Shown here piece after piece: positions 26,310 through 34,297 of a stretch of 64,000 bases of DNA; the first letter of the stretch is position 1; the number at the start of each line of letters is the position of its first letter. The DNA lies in the NCBI GenBank assembly GCA_937958815.1, contig CALGMR010000016.1, positions 33,715 through 97,714 of the forward strand. Direction: 5' to 3'. Both the position numbers and the translations under genes were made by a program. Below the pieces are notes generated by a model, which saw only the letters and a list, made by a program, of their open reading frames with translations, searched no databases and was not told where the DNA came from. The stretch is from an uncultured Rhizobiaceae group bacterium (GTDB lineage Bacteria; Pseudomonadota; Alphaproteobacteria; Rhizobiales; Rhizobiaceae).

Positions 26310-28138
26310 GCTGCGCTCCCAATCTGTGTGCCTTCTTTCGCAGCATATCCGCGTGGCGTGTAAACCCATGTTTTGCCGTCACCCGTTGTCACGGTGCGTG
26401 TATCGGAAGATCCAACGACGACAACTGTCAGCATATCCACATCATCTATATTCAATTCGCCCAATGCCACCACACGAACCAATTCGCCTTCACGACCAAG
26501 ATTGGTCGCCAATATAACAGGCGTTTCAGAAGGGCGATGCTCCAACAGAACATCCCGTGCATAAGCCAATTGTGTGCGGCGTTTGCGGGAAACGGGGTTA
26601 TAAAAGGCGACAACGAAATCCCCTTCCGCTGCCGCTTTCACCCGCATTTGGATGGAAGGCCAAGGCGTGAGCAAATCAGACAATGAGATCGTGCAGAAGT
26701 CGTGTCCCAGAGGCGCCCCTGCCCGTGCTGCCGCCCCTTGAAGTGCGGAAATTCCCGGCGAAACTTGAATCGAAATACGCTGCGCAGCATCGCTCAAACC
26801 GCCATCTGCCAACAATTCGTAAACCAGCGTCGCCATGGCATAAATGCCAGCATCGCCAGAACACACAAGCGCCACGTCTTTCCCCTGCCCCGCCAGTTCC
26901 ATGGCATGGCGGACACGATCTTCTTCCTTTCCAAGGTCGAAGTCGTGGCGAGTTTTGCCGTCAGTTAGGCCGCCTAACAAATCAAGGTAAAGCGAATATC
27001 CGACAAGATCAGTCGATGCAGAAACCAGACTGGTCACTTCCGGTGACCGCCATCCTTCGCCACCAGGGCCAATACCCACAACGGAAAGGTGCCCACGAGC
27101 GCGACCAATATTGGCCTGCAATTCATCGCTCCGCGCAATTGCTACCGTGGCACGTTTTGATTTTTGCTTCGGCACAATCAACGACCCCAGTTTTCCGGAG
27201 GCCGCCAAAGCTGCGCCTTCGCTTACGCCGTGACATCCCACTTCCGCAAATACGACTTTGGACGGATTTTGCAGCCTTGGCGTTTCCTTTTCCAAAGTTG
27301 CAGCGTCGAAAAAGCGCGCATCACACCCCAGATGGTTTGCAAGGGCATGAACTGCCGTCTCATCCGCTTTCACATCGATTGATGTCACCATTGAAACAGA
27401 CTTCGGTTCAAGCCCGTGTTCTTTCAATGTGGCGGTCACAAGGTCTATCAATTCTTCCGCATCTGTACTGCGCTCGCAGCCAACGCCTACGACAAGGTTT
27501 CGTTTCATAAACACAAGTTCGTTTTCAGACGGTGCAACGGCGTGAGACGTCGCCGTCAACTTCACACGGCCATTTGTGCCAAGCAGCAGATCTCCCGAGC
27601 GCAGCCAATCAGCCTCGTCCGCCAAATCGCCCTGCACAACTGCCGTTGCCCCTGCCAACAAAAGCGCCATTGCGGATTTTGCGTCTTCCGGGTTGATCAA
27701 AACCCAACCCTTTGGAGGTTCATCCAATGCCACACCAAAACGCACGTCTCCAGCGGTGGTAATCGCGGCAGTTCCCCCCAATTGATCCGCAATAACGCGT
27801 GCCACCTGATTGCCGCCATGGTGGCCACCCAAAAGGGGAACGACACAAGATCCGTCATCAGCGACCGCAATCACAGTGGCATCTGTGTGTTTGTTCTCAA
27901 TATGCTGCGCTACGAGGCGGATCAAAGCGCCCGATGCCATGACACCCACAATCATTTGCCCGCTTTGAAACAAAGCGCCCACATGCTGAGCCGCGTTGTC
28001 AAAGGCAACATCAACCTCGCTCACCCGTGCGGACAGGCCATGAATTTGCCCACCCGTCAGGCTTTTGATTTCTTCAGCTACGGCCATGGCGCTTTTTGAC
28101 AGCACAATAATGGCAGGTTTGTTTTTGGCTTCCGTCAT
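26306..28138 (-). CDS. cobJ: CbiG - CobJ fusion (acetaldehyde-releasing hydrolase + C17-methyltransferase)
   Basis: A natural two-enzyme fusion of 610 residues. Residues about 1-335 are CbiG: GGHHGGNQVARVIADQLGG is its hallmark, and VVGVGCERSTDAEELIDLV begins the CobE-like C-terminal domain. CbiG opens the ring-contraction lactone, releasing acetaldehyde, in the oxygen-independent pathway. Residues about 345-610 are a tetrapyrrole methylase of the CobJ/CbiH type (VVGIGPGGEGWRSPE, SGDAGIYAMATLVYEL, VVAFYNPVSRKRRTQL), making the C17 methylation with ring contraction. A TTG at 28150 would overlap cobI; ATG 28138 is preferred. Fusion of the two consecutive activities argues that the lactone step here is done by CbiG rather than by an oxygenase. 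Confidence 0.92.
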   Translation of the reverse strand: MTEAKNKPAIIVLSKSAMAVAEEIKSLTGGQIHGLSARVSEVDVAFDNAAQHVGALFQSGQMIVGVMASGALIRLVAQHIENKHTDATVIAVADDGSCVVPLLGGHHGGNQVARVIADQLGGTAAITTAGDVRFGVALDEPPKGWVLINPEDAKSAMALLLAGATAVVQGDLADEADWLRSGDLLLGTNGRVKLTATSHAVAPSENELVFMKRNLVVGVGCERSTDAEELIDLVTATLKEHGLEPKSVSMVTSIDVKADETAVHALANHLGCDARFFDAATLEKETPRLQNPSKVVFAEVGCHGVSEGAALAASGKLGSLIVPKQKSKRATVAIARSDELQANIGRARGHLSVVGIGPGGEGWRSPEVTSLVSASTDLVGYSLYLDLLGGLTDGKTRHDFDLGKEEDRVRHAMELAGQGKDVALVCSGDAGIYAMATLVYELLADGGLSDAAQRISIQVSPGISALQGAAARAGAPLGHDFCTISLSDLLTPWPSIQMRVKAAAEGDFVVAFYNPVSRKRRTQLAYARDVLLEHRPSETPVILATNLGREGELVRVVALGELNIDDVDMLTVVVVGSSDTRTVTTGDGKTWVYTPRGYAAKEGTQIGSAA

Positions 28139-28146
28139 AGAATTAC

Positions 28147-28890
28147 TCAACTCGAACCACCTCTTGTAGAAGGCAGAGACAAAGATGCAATCCAGTCTTC
28201 CGCACCGCGGTAAATCAGGATCATCGAAAAATAAGGGGCTGTATCTGAACCCGTTTCGGACAATGGCATGATGCGCTGATTGTCCAGCGTTATCCGTTCC
28301 AGATAGGCTGCTTGCGACATCAAGCCTGCCTGATCGATCAGATTTTTCACGCGCTGCAAATGGCGTCCAACTTTAATGAATGCAATCGCATCACAGTTTG
28401 CCAGCTGGGCGGCAATCACATCATCGTCCTGCGGCGCAGGCACCACGCTCAAAACATCATTGCGCGCAGCCAGTGGTCTGCCCAACTCTGCACCAGAGGC
28501 CATAAGGGATGAAATTCCGGGAACAATTTCGCACGGATAATCAGCAGATAATCGCTCGTACAAATACATGAATGATCCATAGAAAAATGGATCGCCCTCA
28601 CACAGAACGGCTACATTTTCACCTGAATCAAGATGTGATGCAATCTCGCGAGCTGCTTGATCGTAAACAGATTTTGCAGGAAACCGTTCAACACGCATGG
28701 GGACAACAATTGGAATCTCTAACTGATCTGGCGTCAAAAATTCGGCGACAATCGAACGAGCAAAACTGTCACCGCTGTCAGGTGCAGGGTATGCCACAAC
28801 CTTCGCCGCGGTAAGAATGCGATGTGCTTTCAGCGTCAGCAATTCAGGGTCACCAGGCCCGACACCCAATCCATAAAGCGTGCCTGTCAT
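28147..28890 (-). CDS. cobI: Precorrin-2 / cobalt-factor II C20-methyltransferase
   Basis: A 247-residue tetrapyrrole methylase of the CobI/CbiL type that methylates C20. Visible are GLGVGPGDPELLTLKAHRIL (1-26 region), CEGDPFFYGSFMYLYERL for SAM binding, EIVPGISSLMASGAELGRPLA, and the family helix FIKVGRHL. Sequence alone does not tell whether it prefers the cobalt-free or cobalt-loaded substrate. It begins inside the last four bases of cobL (ATGA overlap). Confidence 0.93.
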   Translation of the reverse strand: MTGTLYGLGVGPGDPELLTLKAHRILTAAKVVAYPAPDSGDSFARSIVAEFLTPDQLEIPIVVPMRVERFPAKSVYDQAAREIASHLDSGENVAVLCEGDPFFYGSFMYLYERLSADYPCEIVPGISSLMASGAELGRPLAARNDVLSVVPAPQDDDVIAAQLANCDAIAFIKVGRHLQRVKNLIDQAGLMSQAAYLERITLDNQRIMPLSETGSDTAPYFSMILIYRGAEDWIASLSLPSTRGGSS

Positions 28891-30149
28891 GCCTGCACCT
28901 CAAAAGGTTTGATCACGCACCATTGGGTCACAGGCATGGCTGCGCGCCATCCACGATATGGCCCAACAGATTCAGCTTTTTGAACAGCCAGTCGTACAAG
29001 CTCACCACCGTGGGCTTTGTGCAATGCGGTGAGTTTGGCCTCACTTTCAAGGGTGACCGTGTTTGCCACCAATCGCCCCCCTTCACGCAATGCGCGCCAA
29101 GCCGTTTCAAAAACACCATCAGTGGTCAACCCGCCGCCAATAAACACAGCATCAGGTTTGCGGAGTTTATTCAGGCCTTCAGGGGCAGATTTTGAGACGA
29201 TTTCAATTTTTTCGGCACCCAAGTTCACCGCGTTTTGCTCAATCATGGCAACTCGAGGCGCCTTGGGTTCAATTGCAATCGCTAGTGCACCTCTTGCCGC
29301 ACGCATCCATTCCACGCTGACAGAACCACACCCTGCCCCAATGTCCCACAAAAGCGCATCGGGAAAAGGGGCAAGCTTTGCAATCGTAATTCCACGCACA
29401 TCTTGCTTGGTCATTTGACCATCAGAGACGAACGCATCATCCGGCAAACCACCCGTGCGGGGATACCATTGGGCATTTGATCCTGCCACGCATTCAACTG
29501 CCAGAGTGTGGAAATCTGGAACATCGTGCGCCCAATTCTCAGCTATGCCATCAAACCGTTCTTCGCGTTCACCACCAAGTGCGGCAAGCGCAGTCATGCG
29601 GCTTTGTTCAAAACCACGCTCGCGCAAAATTTGTGCCACAGCTGAGGGACTTTCGCCATTTTGGGTCAGCACCAACAAACGCACATTGGGTGCAATATGC
29701 GGAATGATTTGACTGTTCGCACGCCCATGAATGGTGAGAGTTTCGCAATCGGCTAAACTCCACCCCATGCGCACTGATGCCCACTGAAAGGCCGAAAGCT
29801 GCGGATGAAACCGCACTTCGTCGGCTGGTATAGACCGCAAAATTCGCGCGCCCACCGAATACCAAAGCGGATCGCCCGTCACCAAAACAACAATGCGCTT
29901 GCCTTTGTATGATTTGATCTTGTTGATCATCGCATCAAATGGCGAAGGCCAAGCGATCCGTTCAGCGTCGACATTGGGGGCAAGACTGTGATGGCGATCA
30001 CCACCCACAATCACCTCTGCCGCCTCAAGCTTCTGAAGCGCAGCTTTGGACAATCCGTCCAGCCCGTCTTCGCCTATGCCAATAATATCGAGCCAAGGAT
30101 TGGCTTGCGTTGTATTGGTGGCCAGCACTTTTTCAGCTTCAAGTGTCAT
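28887..30149 (-). CDS. cobL: Precorrin-6Y / -7 C5,15-methyltransferase with decarboxylase (CbiE-CbiT fusion)
   Basis: A 420-residue bifunctional enzyme. Residues about 18-215 are the CbiE-like C5 methylase (IIGIGEDGLDGL, GGDRHH, VLVTGDPLWYSVGARI, LSAFQWASVRMGW). Residues about 225-420 are the CbiT-like Rossmann methyltransferase that methylates C15 and decarboxylates the acetate side chain (ALLWDIGAGCGSVSVEW, AIEPKAPRVAMIEQN, DAVFIGGGL). This fused form is the usual CobL of alphaproteobacteria. The ATG overlaps the stop of the small membrane gene before it by four bases. Confidence 0.93.
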   Translation of the reverse strand: MTLEAEKVLATNTTQANPWLDIIGIGEDGLDGLSKAALQKLEAAEVIVGGDRHHSLAPNVDAERIAWPSPFDAMINKIKSYKGKRIVVLVTGDPLWYSVGARILRSIPADEVRFHPQLSAFQWASVRMGWSLADCETLTIHGRANSQIIPHIAPNVRLLVLTQNGESPSAVAQILRERGFEQSRMTALAALGGEREERFDGIAENWAHDVPDFHTLAVECVAGSNAQWYPRTGGLPDDAFVSDGQMTKQDVRGITIAKLAPFPDALLWDIGAGCGSVSVEWMRAARGALAIAIEPKAPRVAMIEQNAVNLGAEKIEIVSKSAPEGLNKLRKPDAVFIGGGLTTDGVFETAWRALREGGRLVANTVTLESEAKLTALHKAHGGELVRLAVQKAESVGPYRGWRAAMPVTQWCVIKPFEVQA

Positions 30150-30550
30150 AGGCTCGACCAGAAATGATAAAGTGGCGCGATTGCCATGCCCACATTTGCG
30201 CCCACGGCAAGAATTGGAAACCAGCTGTGGACTTTAACACCGCGTTGTCCGTTTGCATGAATAAGCGCCCAATGGCCCTGCACCATAAATCCAAGAACAA
30301 GAAAATATTCAAAACCCTGCATGGCGGCAGCTACAAAACAAAAACATACGACCGCAACAATCACTTCCAAAATGGCTTCTTTTACGGGGGTCTGCACCGA
30401 CACCATAGCACCGAGCCAAAGACTGGTCATAACCGTCAGATTAACGGCACCACCATTGATCACAACCTCAGGCGTGGGCAGATACATCACAAAACCCACG
30501 GCGAGGCCGAACAAAATACTGCCAATAAAAATTCCGAAATTACGCTTCAT
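30146..30550 (-). CDS. Small polytopic membrane protein in the cobalamin operon
   Basis: A 134-residue protein with four probable transmembrane helices (about 6-24, 37-56, 60-95 as a long or double segment, 110-130) and no recognised family. It carries a His/Trp pair in QGHWALIHANG. It is tightly embedded between cobH (one-base overlap) and cobL (four-base overlap), so it is co-translated with B12 enzymes. It is not CobE, which is soluble. A role in cobalt or corrinoid-precursor handling at the membrane is an inference from position only. A GTG at 30553 is an alternative start. Confidence 0.7.
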   Translation of the reverse strand: MKRNFGIFIGSILFGLAVGFVMYLPTPEVVINGGAVNLTVMTSLWLGAMVSVQTPVKEAILEVIVAVVCFCFVAAAMQGFEYFLVLGFMVQGHWALIHANGQRGVKVHSWFPILAVGANVGMAIAPLYHFWSSL

Positions 30551-31179
30551 CACCCCAAGCCTCCAGCGAGAGCGTTGACCACGGCGCTGGCCATGGCCGA
30601 ACCACCACGTCGGCCGTGAACAGTGATGAAAGCAAGGTCTGAACCAAACTCTGCAAGTGCTTGTTTTGACTCAACTGCACCGACGAAACCAACAGGGATT
30701 CCAACGATCAGCGCAGGCTGTCCCACCCCCTCTTGCACCTTTTCCAAAATGCGAAACAGAGCCGTCGGTGCGTTGCCGACCACAACTACTGAGCCTTCAA
30801 TGTCTTCCCAAAAATCAACAGCAGCAGCCGAGCGTGTGTTGGAAATTGCTTTGGCACGATCCGCAACCCGTTCATCGTTGAGAGTGCAGATCACAGTGTT
30901 TGAAGAAGGCAACAAACGGGTGATAATGCCAGAGCGCACCATTTCCACATCGCAGAAAACGGGTTTTCCTGCCAACAAAGCAGCCATTCCTGCTTCTGCA
31001 GCGCCATCAGAAAACGCAAGATCATCAACAACATCAATCATACCACAGGAATGAATCAAGCGTTTCGCCACGGGGCGCATAGCGTCTGGCAAGTCGTCTA
31101 GTTTTGCCTCTGCTTCCACCGTGGCAAATGACTGTCGATATATTTCGGCAGGATCACGAATGTAGTCGAATTGAACCAA
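30550..31179 (-). CDS. cobH: Precorrin-8X / cobalt-precorrin-8 methylmutase
   Basis: A 209-residue isomerase that moves the methyl group from C11 to C12, giving hydrogenobyrinic acid or cobyrinic acid. The catalytic histidine is His43 in RLIHSCGM. Further family marks are DVEMVRSGI, STRSAAAV-like NTRSAAAVDFW, VVGNAPTALF, and the C-terminal GRRGGSAMASAVVNAL. It begins five bases after the cbiX stop and shares one base with the next gene. Confidence 0.94.
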   Translation of the reverse strand: MVQFDYIRDPAEIYRQSFATVEAEAKLDDLPDAMRPVAKRLIHSCGMIDVVDDLAFSDGAAEAGMAALLAGKPVFCDVEMVRSGIITRLLPSSNTVICTLNDERVADRAKAISNTRSAAAVDFWEDIEGSVVVVGNAPTALFRILEKVQEGVGQPALIVGIPVGFVGAVESKQALAEFGSDLAFITVHGRRGGSAMASAVVNALAGGLG

Positions 31180-31183
31180 AGGA

Positions 31184-32293
31184 CTAAGTGTCCTTCTTCA
31201 TCGACTCTGGCCCATGGGGGTGATCGGCATGAGGATACGGGTGGTGATGGTGCCCATGATCGTGAGAGTGATCATGCCCATGGTCATGAGAATGGTCGTG
31301 CACGTGATCATGGGAATGAAGAGGCGTCCAGGGAAGGTCATGCTTCTTACAGAATTCTTCATCGCGGCAAGAAGCGTCACAATCTCCATTGCACGGACAG
31401 TTTTCCAGGCCGCCGCCAATGCCTTCAACATGATGGTGGTGGCTTTCTTGGGCCAAGCCAACCTGATCTTCAAACCCGAGAACCTGTTCGCGATATTTGC
31501 ACATTTGGCAATTCATCACGTTTTGTCCATTTTCGATTTCGTTCACACGGTCTTCAAAAGTCGACAGAACCAAATCGTGATCGTTCAAATATCCAGCTTT
31601 CAAAAACTCGATATCAGGATAGCGTGCCGCCACATCATCGGTGAATGAATAGATGCGTTTGATCAAAACGCCCGTGAATAGGAAATAGGGAAAGACAATA
31701 ATGCGCTTGTAACCCAGCTTTGCTGCATGTTCGAGCCCCGGTTCAACGAGCGGAAATGTCACGCCGGAATAGCAAACCTCACCCCAACCAAAACCAAAGC
31801 CTTCCCACAGCATACGCATGATTTTGTTGATGTTTGAATTGGCATCAGGATCAGATGACCCGCGCCCTACAACCATCAACATTGTATCATGCAACTCAAC
31901 ACCCTTGGGCGCGGCATCTATCGCTTCTTGAATACGACCAGCCGCTGCACGGATCATTTTCAGATCAACGCCCAATTCCCGCCCATAGATAATTTCCATG
32001 CCGGGGTTTTGCGCTTGATACGTGTTCAGCACTGATGGAATGTCATTTTTGGCATGCCCTGCGGCAAACAACATTCCCGGCACAGCGAACACTTTCGTAC
32101 ACCCCTGCTCGCGAAGCTTGTCGAGGCCGTGTGAAATCACAGGATTGGCGAATTCCAAATATCCGTATTCAACAGGCGCATCGCCAAAACGACCCTTCAA
32201 CCCTTCCGACAATTTGGAGAATTCTTTCATAGCGTTTTGATTGCGGCTTCCGTGGCCGCAAATCATCACGCCAATTTTTTCTTTGGCGGTCAT
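31184..32293 (-). CDS. cbiX: Sirohydrochlorin cobaltochelatase CbiX, long form with His-rich tail
   Basis: Type II chelatase that inserts cobalt into sirohydrochlorin, the first step of the early-cobalt route. 369 residues: two chelatase half-domains, with the active-site histidines His14 (CGHGSRN) and His80 (LFAAGHAKND) in the first. Then come a cysteine cluster starting MNCQMC and running through NCPCNGDCDASC (the MxCxxC motif carries an iron-sulfur cluster in Bacillus CbiX), and a tail at 326-361 with 18 histidines in 36 residues, probably a cobalt store. Its start overlaps the preceding membrane peptide gene by four bases. It occurs here together with cobN, the chelatase of the late route. 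Confidence 0.9.
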   Translation of the reverse strand: MTAKEKIGVMICGHGSRNQNAMKEFSKLSEGLKGRFGDAPVEYGYLEFANPVISHGLDKLREQGCTKVFAVPGMLFAAGHAKNDIPSVLNTYQAQNPGMEIIYGRELGVDLKMIRAAAGRIQEAIDAAPKGVELHDTMLMVVGRGSSDPDANSNINKIMRMLWEGFGFGWGEVCYSGVTFPLVEPGLEHAAKLGYKRIIVFPYFLFTGVLIKRIYSFTDDVAARYPDIEFLKAGYLNDHDLVLSTFEDRVNEIENGQNVMNCQMCKYREQVLGFEDQVGLAQESHHHHVEGIGGGLENCPCNGDCDASCRDEEFCKKHDLPWTPLHSHDHVHDHSHDHGHDHSHDHGHHHHPYPHADHPHGPESMKKDT

Positions 32294-32523
32294 GCGGCTT
32301 CTCCCTCTGCCGATGTTTCTTCGTCATCATCCTCGGCTTGCTCTGCACGTTTCCCACGCGCGGCAGCAAGTGCCGCCGCCAATGCTGCCGCAGCCGCCAA
32401 GGCACCAATACCGATAATGTGTCCATGACCAGCAACTTCCCCCACATGCCCCCAATGGGCATGGGCAGATGATGCAAACACAATCAGTGCAGCTTTCGTG
32501 ATCAAGAAAATATTCAAACGCAT
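32290..32523 (-). CDS. Small His-rich exported/membrane peptide in the cobalamin operon
   Basis: A 77-residue protein. Residues 1-21 are a signal peptide or first helix; the mature start is His-rich (HAHWGHVGEVAGHGH), then a long Ala/Gly/Ile helix (about 40-57), then an acidic tail (about 60-77). The histidine cluster at the outer face followed by one membrane span suggests metal capture. It recalls small His-containing peptides beside cobalt transporters such as CbtB, but I cannot assign it to that family. ATG 32523 is chosen because it starts the signal sequence; the frame extends to 32562. It overlaps cbiX by four bases. Confidence 0.65.
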   Translation of the reverse strand: MRLNIFLITKAALIVFASSAHAHWGHVGEVAGHGHIIGIGALAAAAALAAALAAARGKRAEQAEDDDEETSAEGEAA

Positions 32524-32763
32524 GACATGCCTCTGACGGTTGGGTTTAACAGGTCGAGGCAAAGGTCGGCGCCACTTTAGACGCTCTCCAATTCGGAAGG
32601 TTCTGGACTTAGCCCCCTAATTGGGTCAGCCGCACCAAAATCTGTCTCAGCCCCTTATGAGGCACCATCGAATTTGAAAGGAAACTACATCCGACCGCAT
32701 CAAAGGGCAAACCCTTTCGCGGCTTTCAACGCAGCATATGCGACAATATTGTTGATCTACAGA
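32524..32763. other. Gap in the cobalamin operon
   Basis: 240 bases between the second TerB gene and the His-rich peptide gene. I see no B12 box and no gene. A short hairpin at 32702-32717 has no T-run. A secondary promoter for the downstream half of the operon could lie here. Confidence 0.35.
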
Positions 32764-33159
32764 TCAACCGTCCACATTCAACAAGCGCCGCACGTGGTCC
32801 AACATGTCACCTTCCAGCGGATGCACAACGCCGTCGACTTCAGCAAGCTTTTCCAAACGGCTTATGATTTGCAATCTGGTTTCTTTGTCGAATTCTCGGT
32901 TGAGAATGGCCGTGAAGGGGAAAATGCTTGGGGACGACCTGTCTTCTTGCACCCCTTTTTCAATTATTTCTGACAAATCCTGTTCTGACAATTCAAACTG
33001 TTCGCTCAGGAGTTTGTTAAACTCATCCATTTCTTCGGATTTAATTATGCCGTCAGCGGAAATCATATGAAAATACAGGCCCGCCACGGCTGCAGCCACG
33101 TCTTTAGGCGTGTAGTCTTGGCCGCTGACGCCCAAAACAGAGAGCACACGATCAAACAT
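32764..33159 (-). CDS. TerB-like protein, copy 2
   Basis: A 131-residue acidic, all-helical protein of the TerB (tellurite-resistance B) superfamily. Typical features: AVAGLYFHMISADGIIKSEEMDEF, where an acidic loop follows the first helix as in metal-binding TerB proteins, and the second half-repeat KLAEVDGVVHPLEGDMLDHVRRLL. Ribosome site GGGAG precedes the ATG. It follows the other TerB gene by 38 bases, inside the riboswitch-led B12 operon. TerB proteins are thought to sense or bind metal or take part in membrane-linked stress complexes; a link to cobalt is inference. Confidence 0.75.
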   Translation of the reverse strand: MFDRVLSVLGVSGQDYTPKDVAAAVAGLYFHMISADGIIKSEEMDEFNKLLSEQFELSEQDLSEIIEKGVQEDRSSPSIFPFTAILNREFDKETRLQIISRLEKLAEVDGVVHPLEGDMLDHVRRLLNVDG

Positions 33160-33197
33160 AGTTTAAAACTCCCAACGATGGTTCGCCCAACCAACCA

Positions 33198-33620
33198 TCA
33201 GAACATTTCAGCAATTTGCTCGTTCGAATACCCCAAAACAACCGCAACCCTTTGTAATACAGCTTTTTCTTTCTCGTGAAGCTCGTTATCGGCCATCGCC
33301 ATCATCACAAGATGAGTCATCAGCTCTTGTTTGCGTTCCGCAGGTCGGTCGTCAAACATACCTGCCGCCTGTTCAGAATCGGTCTCGTATCCCACTTCCT
33401 TTAGATATTTTATCACTTCTGGGACGTCTTCCGGAGGAATATTGAACAGCGAATTACAGAGCCGTTTGAACATTTCCAACTCTTCAGACTTCATCTCCCC
33501 ATCAGCAAACATGGTGCGGATGAGCAACAAGATTTCAGATGCAGTCCGCGGATTGTCGGCCACCATTTGAACTGACGATTTCTGCCCCAGTAGGTTGCTT
33601 ATTGAATCCAGTATGCGCAT
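33198..33620 (-). CDS. TerB-like protein, copy 1
   Basis: A 141-residue TerB-fold protein, similar in plan to the next gene (ASEILLLIRTMFADGEMKSEELEMFKRL, then MTHLVMMAMADNELHEKEKAVLQRVAVVLG). Both halves keep the acidic ADG/ADN loop after a helix. ATG 33620 has a GGGGGA ribosome site about eight bases upstream. It lies 38 bases after the cobO stop in the same direction. The pair are probably diverged paralogues forming a hetero- or homodimer (inference). Confidence 0.75.
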   Translation of the reverse strand: MRILDSISNLLGQKSSVQMVADNPRTASEILLLIRTMFADGEMKSEELEMFKRLCNSLFNIPPEDVPEVIKYLKEVGYETDSEQAAGMFDDRPAERKQELMTHLVMMAMADNELHEKEKAVLQRVAVVLGYSNEQIAEMF

Positions 33621-33658
33621 CAATCCATTCCCCCAACATTCTATTGCACAATCAAAAC

Positions 33659-34297
33659 TTAAAACTCAATTCCAACTTGAGCTTTCACGCCATTGCGAAA
33701 CGGATGTTTCACCATTGTCATGTCTGTGACAAGGTCTGCGAAGTCCATCAGCTCATCTTTTGCATTTCGTCCAGTGATGATGACGTGCTTCATTTCCGGT
33801 TTATTCTTCAAGACTTCGATAATTTCGTCCACTGGCAAATAGTCATACCGCAACACAATGTTGAGCTCATCGCACAACACCATATCATGTTCATCGTCCA
33901 TGATCATCTCTTTGGCGCGCTCCCACGCTGCGCGGGCTGCATCAATATCGCGCTGACGATCTTGCGTTTCCCATGTAAAACCATCGCCCATAGCTGTCAT
34001 TGTGACTTGATCGCCCAGCTTTTCCAGAATGACGCGTTCGCCTGTTTGCCATTTACCTTTGACAAACTGAATGACACCAACCTTCATTCCATTGCCTAAA
34101 GCGCGAAAGACCATTCCGAATGCGGCGGTAGATTTGCCCTTGCCCTTACCCGTGTGAACCATCACCAAACCTTTTTCTTCAGTCTTGGTGGCAATAATTT
34201 TATCCCGCGCTGCTTTTTTCTTTTTCATTTTGTCAGCGTGACGTGCGTTGAGTTCTTCTTCACTCATATTCTTGAGTGTCTCAGATTTCTTGGCCAT
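33659..34297 (-). CDS. cobO: Cob(I)yrinic acid a,c-diamide adenosyltransferase
   Basis: A 212-residue CobO/CobA(Salmonella)/BtuR-type enzyme that transfers the adenosyl group of ATP to the cobalt of the corrin. The P-loop HTGKGKGKSTAAFG is near residue 48, then IQFVKGKWQTGE, MGDGFTWET, and VLCDELNIVLRYDYL. The N-terminal 40 residues are Lys/Glu-rich, as in many alphaproteobacterial CobO proteins. The start lies 17 bases inside the end of cobN. Ribosome site AGAGGA is well placed. Confidence 0.94.
   Translation of the reverse strand: MAKKSETLKNMSEEELNARHADKMKKKKAARDKIIATKTEEKGLVMVHTGKGKGKSTAAFGMVFRALGNGMKVGVIQFVKGKWQTGERVILEKLGDQVTMTAMGDGFTWETQDRQRDIDAARAAWERAKEMIMDDEHDMVLCDELNIVLRYDYLPVDEIIEVLKNKPEMKHVIITGRNAKDELMDFADLVTDMTMVKHPFRNGVKAQVGIEF

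Noticed and set aside
31208..31316. Imperfect short tandem repeats (CATGATCGTGAG-like units)
   Set aside because: These simply encode the His/Asp-rich tail of CbiX; not a CRISPR or independent repeat.
32702..32717. Hairpin AAAGGG/CCCTTT in the gap of the cob operon
   Set aside because: No T-run follows on either strand, so not called a terminator.
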